A stretch of 64,000 nt of DNA. Source: Oceanisphaera psychrotolerans (lineage in GTDB: Bacteria; Pseudomonadota; Gammaproteobacteria; Enterobacterales; Aeromonadaceae). The notes beneath the pieces were generated by a model. It was given only the letters and a program-made list of their open reading frames with translations, was not told where the DNA came from and did not search any database. The position numbers and the translations under genes are program-made. The DNA is taken from assembly GCF_001870485.1 (NCBI RefSeq), contig NZ_MDKE01000022.1, positions 186,001 to 250,000 on the forward strand. Reading direction: 5' to 3'. This document shows, one piece after another, positions 1 through 7,569 of this stretch (position 1 is its first letter; the number at the start of each line of letters is the position of its first letter).

Positions 1-1219
1 TGGGATCAATGCGCAGCGGGTCGTCCACATTGCGGCTGCGCAGGCGCACATTGCCGCGGCTGGTGGGACGCATGGGCCCCACGCCGATGCGATAGCCGTA
101 GGTGGTCGACACCGGAATCCAGTCCTTGTTGAAGAACACCGGAAAGAAATGGAACTGAATATCCGGGTGTACGGTGTCCGGCGAACTGTTGAGAAACGCG
201 CCCACATGACACTGGTTGACCGAAGCCACCCCTTTTTTGAAGCCAAACCACTGCATGCCGGCCCACAGCATGCGATGGGGCTGCAGCTCCCGGTTGAGTG
301 ATATCGGCTCTTTGGTTTCAATCTGAATATGACACTCCAGGTGGTCCTGGAGGTTCTCGCCAACCCCGGGCAGGTTCACCTTGCAGTCAATGTCGTGTTC
401 CCGCAGGTGCTCGGCCGGGCCGATGCCCGACAGCATCAGCAGCTGGGCCGAGCCGAACACGCCACAGCTCAGTATCGCCTCGCGCCGGGCGCGAACATCC
501 ACCGTCTTTCCCTGGTACCGCACCCGAAAGCCGGTGGCCCGCTTGCCTTCCAGGTTGACCTGCTGCACCTGGCAGCCGAGCCAGATGGTCAGATTCGGAT
601 TGTGAGGCTGGCTGTGCAGATAACCGTAGGCGGCGCTGTTGCGAATGCCGTTGTTCACGCTCATCTCGAAGCGGGAAACCCCTTCCTGCTGAAAGCCGTT
701 CACGTCGTCGGTCAGCGGAAATCCCGCCTGCTGGCCGGCTTCCAGAAACGCCGCATTCAACGGGCTCAGCTGTTCCTGACGCTGCGCCCGGATGGGACCG
801 TTCTGGCCGCGATGGCGGCTGTTGACCACGCTTGATTCGATTTTCCTGAAGTAGGGCGCACAATCATCCCAGCTCCAGCCGTTGGCCCCCTCTGCCTGCC
901 AGCGGTCATAGTCGAGGGGATGCCCACGCAGCCAGGTCATGCCATTGATGGATGACGAGCCGCCCAGTACGCGGCCGCGAGGCTGTTGTATGCGGCGGTG
1001 GTTGAGGTGCTTTTGCTCTTCCGTGTAATACCACCAGTTGTACTTTGAGGTCGGCCTGAACGCCGAGCGCAACCCCGCCGGCATGCGAATAATCCACGAC
1101 TTGTCGGAAGGGCCGGTCTCCAGCAACAGCACCTGATGACCGGCATCGGACAGTCTGCGGGCCAGCACGCACCCGGCAGAGCCTGCGCCTGCAATGACGT
1201 AATCAAATTCGGTATTCAT
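1..1219 (-). CDS. GMC-family flavin oxidoreductase (choline dehydrogenase-like), C-terminus missing
   Basis: FAD-dependent alcohol oxidoreductase of the glucose-methanol-choline family. I translated most of it by hand and found no break; the frame is open to the window edge, so about 406 N-terminal residues are present of a usual 530-560. The dinucleotide-binding motif GAGSAGCVLARRL lies at about residues 10-22, the family signature GRVLGGSSSINGM near residue 95, and GENLQDHL near residue 300. The catalytic His/Asn pair would lie beyond the edge. The ATG at 1219 follows an AGA-rich leader. It reads the same way as the cupin (1356-1706) and the M24 gene (1746-2939) and is probably co-transcribed with them. 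That context suggests oxidation of an alcohol group on a small osmolyte-like substrate. BetA itself is possible, but no betaine aldehyde dehydrogenase is adjacent. The family call is secure; the substrate is unknown. Confidence 0.9.
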   Translation of the reverse strand, partial: MNTEFDYVIAGAGSAGCVLARRLSDAGHQVLLLETGPSDKSWIIRMPAGLRSAFRPTSKYNWWYYTEEQKHLNHRRIQQPRGRVLGGSSSINGMTWLRGHPLDYDRWQAEGANGWSWDDCAPYFRKIESSVVNSRHRGQNGPIRAQRQEQLSPLNAAFLEAGQQAGFPLTDDVNGFQQEGVSRFEMSVNNGIRNSAAYGYLHSQPHNPNLTIWLGCQVQQVNLEGKRATGFRVRYQGKTVDVRARREAILSCGVFGSAQLLMLSGIGPAEHLREHDIDCKVNLPGVGENLQDHLECHIQIETKEPISLNRELQPHRMLWAGMQWFGFKKGVASVNQCHVGAFLNSSPDTVHPDIQFHFFPVFFNKDWIPVSTTYGYRIGVGPMRPTSRGNVRLRSRNVDDPLRIDP

Positions 1220-1355
1220 CTCTTGTTTCTCCAAAGGCCCCGGGTCATCACCGAGGCTGATACCTGCCCGGCAATACCCGCCTGCAGAGGCGGGTGCCGG
1301 ATACACGGGAGCAGCGGTGTGGGCCCGTGGTACAGCCACCTTGCCTTATCTGATG

Positions 1356-1706
1356 TTATTCGCCCGACCAGTAAACCTGGGCGTTGCGGTTGGCGGCAGA
1401 GCTGAAGGTGTCGTGGTACAGGTAGCAGGTTTTGATCGGTTGCGATATGGCCCAACTGGCGCTGGCACCAGGCTCGATGGTCAGAAAATCCCCGGCTTCC
1501 AGGTCCACGGTTTCCCCGTTATCGAAGGTCAGGGTGGCGAGGCCATGATGCACATAGAGCGACACCCTGCGGTCGTAGTGATACTGGAACGCCGGCTCGT
1601 CACACTGCCAGGTATCCCAGCCGGCCATTTTGCGCAGGGTGTCTGCGGTGGCCTTGCGCCGTTGAAACTGCTGCGCGTCCAGTCTGCGTTCGTTCAGGCG
1701 GGTCAT
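1356..1706 (-). CDS. Small cupin-domain protein
   Basis: A 116-residue protein that is essentially one cupin barrel of the DUF861/EutQ-like type. A segment rich in His and Tyr (YHYDRRVSLYVHHG) is followed by the typical turn DLEAGDFLTIEPGASASW, where a cupin places its second motif. Single-domain cupins of this class often accompany catabolic enzymes, but their reaction is rarely known. It lies between the M24 gene and the GMC oxidoreductase on the same strand with short gaps, so it belongs to the same operon. There is a good ribosome site (AAAGGAG) just upstream of the ATG at 1706. A second cupin of the same general class lies at 18773-19117 in the sarcosine region. Metal binding and catalysis are inference. 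Confidence 0.8.
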   Translation of the reverse strand: MTRLNERRLDAQQFQRRKATADTLRKMAGWDTWQCDEPAFQYHYDRRVSLYVHHGLATLTFDNGETVDLEAGDFLTIEPGASASWAISQPIKTCYLYHDTFSSAANRNAQVYWSGE

Positions 1707-1745
1707 CTTTATCTCCTTTCATGATATTTGGCTGAGCGAGCCGGG

Positions 1746-2939
1746 TTACAGGTAGCTTTCCTCGAACGGGCAGGTAGTGAGGGGAACAGGCCCATCGCGG
1801 GTGATCAGCACGGGCTGCTCCAGCTTGACCCCTTCGTCTCCGCCCACCGGGCCGACGTAGCTTTCAACGCACACGCACATGCCTTCCTCAAAGGCCCCGG
1901 AATACTGCCAGGTCTCGTGATCCTCCGGGTAGTAGATAACCGGGTATTCCACGCCGAAACCGATACCATGCACCATTTCGGCGTAGCGGTTTGGCAGGTA
2001 AATATCGTGCATCTTCCAGGATTTTTCGCCGAATTCCTGGAAAGTGGTGCCCGGACGCAGCAGCGCCATATTGTGCTGAAGTTGCTCGTAGGCGTGGGCA
2101 TACAGTCTGCGCTGGGCATCGGTGGGCTTGCGATCTCCCACCACAAAGGCGCGGGTTTGATCCACGAAAATGCCGTCCGGGCCGATAAGATCGCTGTCGA
2201 ACACCAGCATCTCGCCGTCTTCGATGATCTTGTTGCTGGATTCGGTAAACCAGGGGTTGGTGTGATGACCGGAAGCCAGCAGGCGGGTTTCCTGGTATTC
2301 ACCGCCATGCTCCTGGTTGTACTGGTTCATCAGCGACAGCAGGTAGTTTTCGGTCACGCCGGGTTTGGCGTGCTGACGCATGTGGGCAATGGCGTCGGTG
2401 CAGACCTGCATGGAATTCTTGATGATGGCGACTTCTTCCAGCGACTTGATGGATCGCGCCATTTCCATCGGCCCCTTGGCATCTCTCATGCTGATGCCGC
2501 GCTGCTGCAGGGCCAGCGTGGGCAGCAGATCGGCCCGGTCGATGCCCAGGACGGCGTTGCGGCCGCAGGTCTGGCGCAACAAGTCGGCAATTTCATCCGC
2601 CCATTTGCCGGCATGCTCCTCGGCCCGGTTGCCGGAGCCGAAATAGTCCCAGCTCTTGGCCGGACGGGTCTCGTCTATGGTGTCCAGATCATCCGACAGG
2701 TGCATGGCACCGCCATAATCGAACAGAACCACGGGGCCATTGACCGGCACAAAGACATAGCGGGACAGGTGGTGTGAGGTCCACACCTGCATGTTCCGGC
2801 AGCCGGTGGCGTAGCGCAGGTTCAGGGGGTCGAAAAGCACGGCGGCATCCATATTGAACTTGGCCAGCAGTTCCCGGGTGCGCTGCAGCCGATAGGCACG
2901 AACGCGCTGTTCGTTGATGGTAGTGGGTAACTCAAACAT
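1746..2939 (-). CDS. DddP-like M24-family protein lacking the DddP catalytic aspartate
   Basis: A 397-residue pita-bread (creatinase/aminopeptidase P) protein. Its N-terminal half reads like the DMSP lyase DddP (RYATGCRNMQVW near residue 43, TRLLASGHHTNPWF near 218). The six metal-ligand positions are all present: Asp248, Asp250, Asp260, His324, Glu359 and Glu374. They are offset by exactly 47 from the Ruegeria lacuscaerulensis DddP ligands as I remember them (295, 297, 307, 371, 406, 421). The residue matching the DddP general base Asp377 is Val330 here (HGIGFGVEYP against HGVGLCDEWP). DMS-forming lyase activity is therefore doubtful, and hydrolysis of another substrate is as likely. It is divergent from the LysR gene at 3036 and heads the M24-cupin-GMC operon. 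Confidence 0.8.
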   Translation of the reverse strand: MFELPTTINEQRVRAYRLQRTRELLAKFNMDAAVLFDPLNLRYATGCRNMQVWTSHHLSRYVFVPVNGPVVLFDYGGAMHLSDDLDTIDETRPAKSWDYFGSGNRAEEHAGKWADEIADLLRQTCGRNAVLGIDRADLLPTLALQQRGISMRDAKGPMEMARSIKSLEEVAIIKNSMQVCTDAIAHMRQHAKPGVTENYLLSLMNQYNQEHGGEYQETRLLASGHHTNPWFTESSNKIIEDGEMLVFDSDLIGPDGIFVDQTRAFVVGDRKPTDAQRRLYAHAYEQLQHNMALLRPGTTFQEFGEKSWKMHDIYLPNRYAEMVHGIGFGVEYPVIYYPEDHETWQYSGAFEEGMCVCVESYVGPVGGDEGVKLEQPVLITRDGPVPLTTCPFEESYL

Positions 2940-3035
2940 GGCTCACCTCTTGCTGAAAGACTGGTCAATGTTCGAACTGTCGGGTAAATTAATCAAACTA
3001 AATAAAGTTGATTAGTGAGTAAATATTTCTTAATT

Positions 3036-3890
3036 ATGCAACATGCACTGGATTTGGAACTCATCAAGACATTTCTGACCGTGCTGGACGCCCGGGGCTT
3101 CAAGCCCGCCGCCGAGCAGCTCAACAAAACCCCGGCGGCGGTCAGCATGCAGATTAAAAGGCTGGAAGAAATTCTGGGCAAAAGGCTGCTGGAGCGCAGC
3201 AATCAGGGGATTTCCCTGACGCCCGCCGGGGCGCTGTTGCAGCACAAGGGCAAAAGGCTCATGGCCCTCAACTATGAGTTGCTGGGCGACATGCGGGAAA
3301 ATGAACTGTCGGGGGCGGTCAACTTTGGTGCTCCGGCCGATTATGCGCCGACCCTGCTGAAAAAACTGCTGCCGATCTTCCAGCGGGACTTTCCCAGGGT
3401 GTCTCCCAGCATCCTGCTTGAGCCGAGCCGGTCGCTGCGTCCGAGAGTGCACTCGGGCATTCTCGATATGGCCATTGTCGCGCGTGAAGGTGAAAACCAG
3501 GCGGGCCACGAGCTCTGGGCCGAAGAAGTCGCCTGGTTCGGCAATGCGGCCCAGCCCGATGGCCGGCCCCGTGTTGCGGTGCTGACTACCAATTGCGTAC
3601 TGAGGGACAAGGCCCTGGGTGATCTGAAAGCCTGTGGGGATAATCATGCGCTGGTGCTGGAAGCGGTGACCGTGGCGTCGTTGCGGGATGCGGTGGCAGC
3701 GAATTTCTGTCAGGCCTTTCTGCCGGTATCGGTGGCGGAAGGGCTGGAGCGCTCCGGGGCATTTGCCAGTGCTCTCTTTCACCGGCTCACGTTCGAGTTT
3801 ATTGCCGGGCCCGCCCTTGAGTCGGAAACTGCCGAACGGGTGGCGCTGCAATTCAGACGAGCCATGGCGGAGCAGGGCGCCACGGCCTGA
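3036..3890 (+). CDS. LysR-family transcriptional regulator
   Basis: A 284-residue regulator with an N-terminal winged helix-turn-helix (LIKTFLTVLDARGFKPAAEQL, then TPAAVSMQIKRLE as recognition helix) and a substrate-binding domain of the periplasmic-binding-protein fold. It is transcribed away from the M24-cupin-GMC operon across a gap of about 95 bases rich in A/T, the usual arrangement for a LysR protein that controls the divergent genes. The start is uncertain: a GTG at 3015 would add seven residues, but neither start has a convincing ribosome site; I prefer the ATG at 3036 because it places the HTH at the usual distance from the N-terminus. The inducer is unknown. Confidence 0.9.
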   Translation: MQHALDLELIKTFLTVLDARGFKPAAEQLNKTPAAVSMQIKRLEEILGKRLLERSNQGISLTPAGALLQHKGKRLMALNYELLGDMRENELSGAVNFGAPADYAPTLLKKLLPIFQRDFPRVSPSILLEPSRSLRPRVHSGILDMAIVAREGENQAGHELWAEEVAWFGNAAQPDGRPRVAVLTTNCVLRDKALGDLKACGDNHALVLEAVTVASLRDAVAANFCQAFLPVSVAEGLERSGAFASALFHRLTFEFIAGPALESETAERVALQFRRAMAEQGATA

Positions 3891-4009
3891 TGTTGAGTAA
3901 CGCCTTTCTTTTCTGTATTGGTAAACGCCTGACCTCATGATGAGGGCAGGCATGAGGCGTTAAAGCCCTTGTTCTGTAAGACGGATTACCACAGAGGGAG
4001 AAAACCGAC

Positions 4010-4774
4010 ATGAGCACACCCACACTGGGCATTCTGGGCGTTGGCCACCTGGCCACCTATACGGTGACCGGCCTGCGCCACGGCGGTGACCAACGGCGCA
4101 TTATCCTGAGCCCGCGTAATGCCCAGGCAGCCAGCCGGCTGGCCGAGCAGTGCCGGTGCGAGGTGGCCGGCAGCAATCAGGAAGTGGTGGATAACAGCGA
4201 CATCATCCTGCTGGCGGTGCGACCGGAGAGCCTGAACATGCTGCTGCAGGATCTGAGTTTCAAACCCGGCCAGCTGGTGATCTCGGCCATGGCGGGGGTG
4301 GCGCTGCCGCAGTTGCGGCACTACCCAGCGTTGCAGGCGGCCACCCTGGTGCGCGCCCTGCCGCCGGCCAGTGTGGAGGTGGGCGCCGGACCGGTGCCGC
4401 TGTTCCCGGCCAATGAGGCCGCCGAGACCCTGTTTGGCACCATGGGCAAGGTGATTGTGCTGGAGTCGGAAGCCCTGTTTGATGTGGCGCTGGCCCACGG
4501 CTGCCTGCATGGCTGGAGTTATTTTCTGGTGCAGCAGCTCATCGACTGGAGCATGGCCCAGGGCATGAGCAAAGAGGCCGCCAGGCAAATGGTGGTGCAC
4601 TCCATCGGCAGTGCTATCGAGCTCGCCGAATCCCGGCCCGAGCTCGACTACGGCGATATTGGCAACGCCATTGCCACCCCCGGCACCTTTACCCTGAAAG
4701 GCCTGGAGCACATCAAGGCGGGCAATGGCCTGCAGGTCTGGTGTGACGCCATGGACACGGTGAGTAAACCGTAA
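4010..4774 (+). CDS. Pyrroline-5-carboxylate reductase-like NAD(P)-binding protein
   Basis: A 254-residue protein of the ProC/F420-oxidoreductase fold. The Rossmann start LGILGVGHLATYTVTGL is at residues 6-22, followed by ILLAVRPESL and VISAMAGVALPQL, which match the ProC landmarks 'VKPQ' and 'SIAAG'. The C-terminal helical domain with ATPGTFTLKGLE corresponds to the ProC signature region (normally SPGGTT). It is about 15 residues shorter than E. coli ProC, and the signature is altered, so housekeeping proline synthesis is not certain. A GGGAG sits 7 bases before the ATG at 4010. It follows the LysR gene on the same strand with a 119-base gap, and may reduce a cyclic imine formed by the neighbouring catabolic operon; that is inference. 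Confidence 0.75.
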   Translation: MSTPTLGILGVGHLATYTVTGLRHGGDQRRIILSPRNAQAASRLAEQCRCEVAGSNQEVVDNSDIILLAVRPESLNMLLQDLSFKPGQLVISAMAGVALPQLRHYPALQAATLVRALPPASVEVGAGPVPLFPANEAAETLFGTMGKVIVLESEALFDVALAHGCLHGWSYFLVQQLIDWSMAQGMSKEAARQMVVHSIGSAIELAESRPELDYGDIGNAIATPGTFTLKGLEHIKAGNGLQVWCDAMDTVSKP

Positions 4775-4833
4775 TAAGTCCGGCGACCCTGATGCCATGC
4801 AGGTTCTGCGTGAAACGGCATTACTTGTCTTGC

Positions 4834-4881
4834 CACCGACTCGTTGTAACCCCCCATATATGGGCTTACGGCGAGTCGGTG
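4834..4881. repeat. Long intergenic hairpin related to the dispersed element
   Basis: Arms CACCGACTCG (4834-4843) and CGAGTCGGTG (4872-4881) are exact complements. The stem continues inward with TTGTAA against TTACGG, using two G-T pairs, and closes on the palindrome CCCATATATGGG (4853-4864). The CGACTCG-(C/T)-GTAA module also occurs in the intergenic elements at 19415-19660 and 35475-35660, so this is probably a minimal relative. It lies about 60 bases after the ProC-like gene and has no T-tract, so it is not a classic terminator. Confidence 0.6.
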
Positions 4882-5211
4882 TTCGAGCCTGATTGCTGAA
4901 GCGCGATCAGGAACAGTTATTTAGCCATCAGGATTCTCAACCCATGCCGCCTGTGAACCCAACATCATATGGATATGCCCCGGAGGGACGGGCAGTTCGG
5001 TATCGATCGCAGGGGCGTTGTTTCCTGAATCAGGGAAGTCGTCAACCGGTCAGTCAAGTACATCAAGCCCGGTAGGGACGGGCAGCCCCGGGCCCGATTT
5101 GATCAATAATGCCGATTAACAACGTCAATCAGCCCGCATCACTGAGTGTCTAGGTGGCGAGCATTGGCGACAGTCAAATGATGAAAATAATAATATATTT
5201 TCAATAAATCA

Positions 5212-5224
5212 TGAATTATATTCA
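5212..5224. promoter_or_regulatory. MetR-type operator upstream of the metR-like gene
   Basis: The sequence TGAATTATATTCA is a perfect match to the MetR consensus TGAA-N5-TTCA, embedded in the longer palindrome CATGAATTATATTCATG. It lies 33 bases before the GTG start of the MetR-like gene. MetR is known to repress its own gene in enteric bacteria, so autoregulation is the natural reading. The flanks are very AT-rich, but the exact dyad plus a second perfect box at 6366 make chance unlikely. Confidence 0.75.
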
Positions 5225-5256
5225 TGATATTGAGTGCTAAAGACAGGAGTTAAGTT

Positions 5257-6141
5257 GTGTTGGAGCGGTTTCACCTTGAAGTGCTGGCAGCAATAAAAGA
5301 GCAAGGAACCTTAACCCAGGCTGCTGAATCGTTAAATTTATCCCAGTCTGCATTGAGTCACAGCATCAAAAAACTGGAAGGCCAGATCAAAACGCCGGTT
5401 TGGCAAAGAGAAGGTAGAAACTTGCGTCTTACCAATGCTGGTGAACAAGTTTTGACTCTTGCCAATCGGGTTTTGCCGCAATTTAAACACACTGAACTTA
5501 TATTGCGTCAGATAGCGAAAGGCGAAATGGGGTCACTTCGTATCGGCATGGAATGCCACCCTTGCTATCAATGGCTGTTAAAAGTGATTGAACCTTATCT
5601 TGAAAAGTGGCCAAACGTTGACATTGATGTAAAGCAGGAATTTCAGTTCGGTGGTTTGGGTGCCCTGCATAGCTACGAGATAGATATCCTGGTCACGCCT
5701 GATCCCTTGTATAAACCCAAGCTGACGTTTATACCGGTATTTGACTATGAACATAGACTCGTCGTTTCATCATCTCACCCCCTTGCCATGCAAAACTCGA
5801 TCATGCCCGAACAGCTAGGTGAAGAAGTGTTATTTAGCTATCCGGTAGAGCCTGAGCGGCTGGATATTTACAGTCAGTTTTTAAATCCCGCAAAATGCAC
5901 GGTCAGAAAACACAAGACGATAGAAACCACGGAAATAATGTTGCAAATGGTGGCAGCAGGCAGGGGGGTCTGTGCACTGCCTGGTTGGCTAGTGGATGAA
6001 TTCGCCAAAACAATGGCCATTAAAAGCCTTCGGTTTGGTCAACATGGGATTAAAAAACAAATCTTTTTGGGGGTGCGAAAAGGCGAAGAGCAGATGGATT
6101 ACCTGAGTGACTTCATCGCTTTGGCTCAGAATGTCAGGTAA
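5257..6141 (+). CDS. metR: MetR-like LysR-family regulator of methionine synthesis
   Basis: A 294-residue LysR protein. The HTH covers about residues 16-45 (TLTQAAESLNLSQSALSHSIKKLE). The effector domain carries the MetR hallmark ECHPCYQWL near residue 98 (ECHSCIQWL in E. coli), followed by FDYEHRLVVSSSHPLA and a LQMVAAGRGVCALPGWLV segment close to MetR's LIQMVAARMGIAALPHWVV. MetR senses homocysteine and activates metE/metH. Here the downstream genes are mesX and mesD rather than metE. It starts at a GTG with AGGAG 7 bases upstream. Base composition is much lower in GC than in the flanking genes, as in mesX-mesD, suggesting that the three moved as a block. It may be a dedicated paralogue of the housekeeping MetR. 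Confidence 0.85.
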   Translation: MLERFHLEVLAAIKEQGTLTQAAESLNLSQSALSHSIKKLEGQIKTPVWQREGRNLRLTNAGEQVLTLANRVLPQFKHTELILRQIAKGEMGSLRIGMECHPCYQWLLKVIEPYLEKWPNVDIDVKQEFQFGGLGALHSYEIDILVTPDPLYKPKLTFIPVFDYEHRLVVSSSHPLAMQNSIMPEQLGEEVLFSYPVEPERLDIYSQFLNPAKCTVRKHKTIETTEIMLQMVAAGRGVCALPGWLVDEFAKTMAIKSLRFGQHGIKKQIFLGVRKGEEQMDYLSDFIALAQNVR

Positions 6142-6245
6142 TACCCCCGTCTTGCGTTAATTTCATACCGTTTTTCAATAACCCGGCTGCCGGTGCTGTC
6201 ATCTCTTCCCCCATGATGTGATCACCGGCAAATGGTGCACAACAT

Positions 6246-6280
6246 CGGCAGCCGGCAGCCGGCAGCCGGCAGCCGGCAGC
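6246..6280. repeat. Five tandem copies of a 7-base unit
   Basis: The unit CGGCAGC is repeated five times without error, followed by a degenerate sixth copy (TGGCATC, 6281-6287). It lies in the 389-base gap between the metR-like gene and mesX, about 85 bases before the MetR box at 6366. Repeat number could change by slippage. No reading frame appears to depend on it. Confidence 0.85.
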
Positions 6281-6365
6281 TGGCATCAGCATCATGGCCG
6301 CCGCACCCAGACGGTTGAACGTGACATACCGCTTGCCCGAGCAAGTGTTGCCCTACAGTAAATCA

Positions 6366-6378
6366 TGAACGTTGTTCA
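6366..6378. promoter_or_regulatory. MetR-type operator upstream of mesX
   Basis: TGAACGTTGTTCA matches TGAA-N5-TTCA exactly and sits in the longer dyad ATGAACGTTGTTCAT. It is about 150 bases before mesX. A further half-site, TTGTTCATG, lies near 6402. MetR activation of metE in E. coli uses two boxes upstream of the promoter, so these would fit an activator site for mesX-mesD. The transcription start was not located. Confidence 0.75.
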
Positions 6379-6530
6379 TGTATCGATGAGATAAAATCAT
6401 TTTTGTTCATGTAATCGGCCCTGTATAACATACCTATGCTTAGCTCTGGACATCTGGACTTCCAGATGACAAAAAGTCATCAAGCCCGGAAAGAGCAAGG
6501 AATAAATTCAGGTTTTATCTCGGAAATTGG

Positions 6531-7526
6531 ATGCAGAACACGATGAGTAACGACTTTAAATTTGCTGTAAACAGCATTAGTTTCGATGAGAATTATCAAC
6601 CCTCGGACAATACGCGTATTACTACCAATTTTGCTAACTTGGCCAGAGGAAAGAGCCGGCAAGAGAACTTGCGCAACACCTTAAAGATGATTGACAATCG
6701 TTTCAATGCCCTGGCCCATTGGGATAATCCCAATGGTGATCGTTATTCTGTTGAACTTGAAATCATTTCCGTTGATATGAATATTGATAGTGAAGGCAAT
6801 GATAGTGCCTTCCCTACGATTGAAATATTGAAAACGAATATTGTTGATCAAAAAACTAAAAAACGCATTGAAGGCATTGTAGGGAATAATTTTTCCTCTT
6901 ATATGCGAGATTATGATTTTAGTGTGTTGCTGTTGAATCATAATAAGGGCCAGCTCAAGTTTAGTATTCCAGATAATTTTGGCGATCTGCATGGGAAGAT
7001 CTTCAAATGTTTCGTTAATTCCGATGTCTACAAGCAGAATTTTATTAAGCCACCTGTTATATGCCTCAGTGTCTCGGATAACAAGACCTATCATCAGACT
7101 GAAAATCAGCACCCTGTGTTGGGTGTTGAATATCTGCCAAATGAAACATCTTTGACTGAGCAGTATTTCAAGAAGATGGGGTTGAAAGTTCGCTATTTTA
7201 TGCCGCCACATAGCGTTGCACCACTGGCTTTTTACTTCTTTGGTGATTTGCTTAATGATTACAGTAATCTTGAGCTTATAAGCACCATCAGCACAATGGA
7301 AACTTTCCAAAGAATTTATCGGCCTGAAATTTACAATGCTAATGCTGCGGCAGGAAAACGCTACAAACCGAACCTGAAAAACCCGGATCACTCATTAACT
7401 CGAATTGTTTATGATCGAGAAGAACGCAGCAAGCTGGCCGTTAAGCAGGGAAAGCTTGCTGAAGAGAACTTCATCAAGCCATACCAATCTATCCTTGAGC
7501 AATGGTCTGCCAGCTACGCCTCCTGA
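6531..7526 (+). CDS. mesX: MesX, DUF1852 partner of the folate-independent methionine synthase
   Basis: A 331-residue protein of the DUF1852 family. Landmarks are NSISFDENYQPSDNTRITTN and FANLARGKSRQENLRNTL in the first 60 residues and LEQYFKKMGLKVRYFMPPHS-like segments later. In other bacteria DUF1852 genes sit beside a short MetE-like gene, and published genetics (Price and colleagues, on folate-independent methionine synthases) found both needed for methionine synthesis in Acinetobacter baylyi; MesX was suggested to act with oxygen, the methyl donor being unknown. Here mesD follows 43 bases downstream on the same strand. An in-frame ATG at 6543 is an alternative start; neither has a strong ribosome site. 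No signal peptide is visible. GC content is low for this window. Confidence 0.85.
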   Translation: MQNTMSNDFKFAVNSISFDENYQPSDNTRITTNFANLARGKSRQENLRNTLKMIDNRFNALAHWDNPNGDRYSVELEIISVDMNIDSEGNDSAFPTIEILKTNIVDQKTKKRIEGIVGNNFSSYMRDYDFSVLLLNHNKGQLKFSIPDNFGDLHGKIFKCFVNSDVYKQNFIKPPVICLSVSDNKTYHQTENQHPVLGVEYLPNETSLTEQYFKKMGLKVRYFMPPHSVAPLAFYFFGDLLNDYSNLELISTISTMETFQRIYRPEIYNANAAAGKRYKPNLKNPDHSLTRIVYDREERSKLAVKQGKLAEENFIKPYQSILEQWSASYAS

Positions 7527-7569
7527 TTTCGGGCTTTATAATTAACGGAAATATAAGACGGTATTTATT

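Noticed and set aside
1746-2939. Annotation as DMSP lyase dddP
   Set aside because: The family resemblance is strong, but the residue serving as general base in DddP is Val here, so the enzyme name is not justified.
4893-5075. A 60-residue plus-strand open frame after the ProC-like gene
   Set aside because: It has no ribosome site, overlaps a repeat-like region and shows no protein-like composition.
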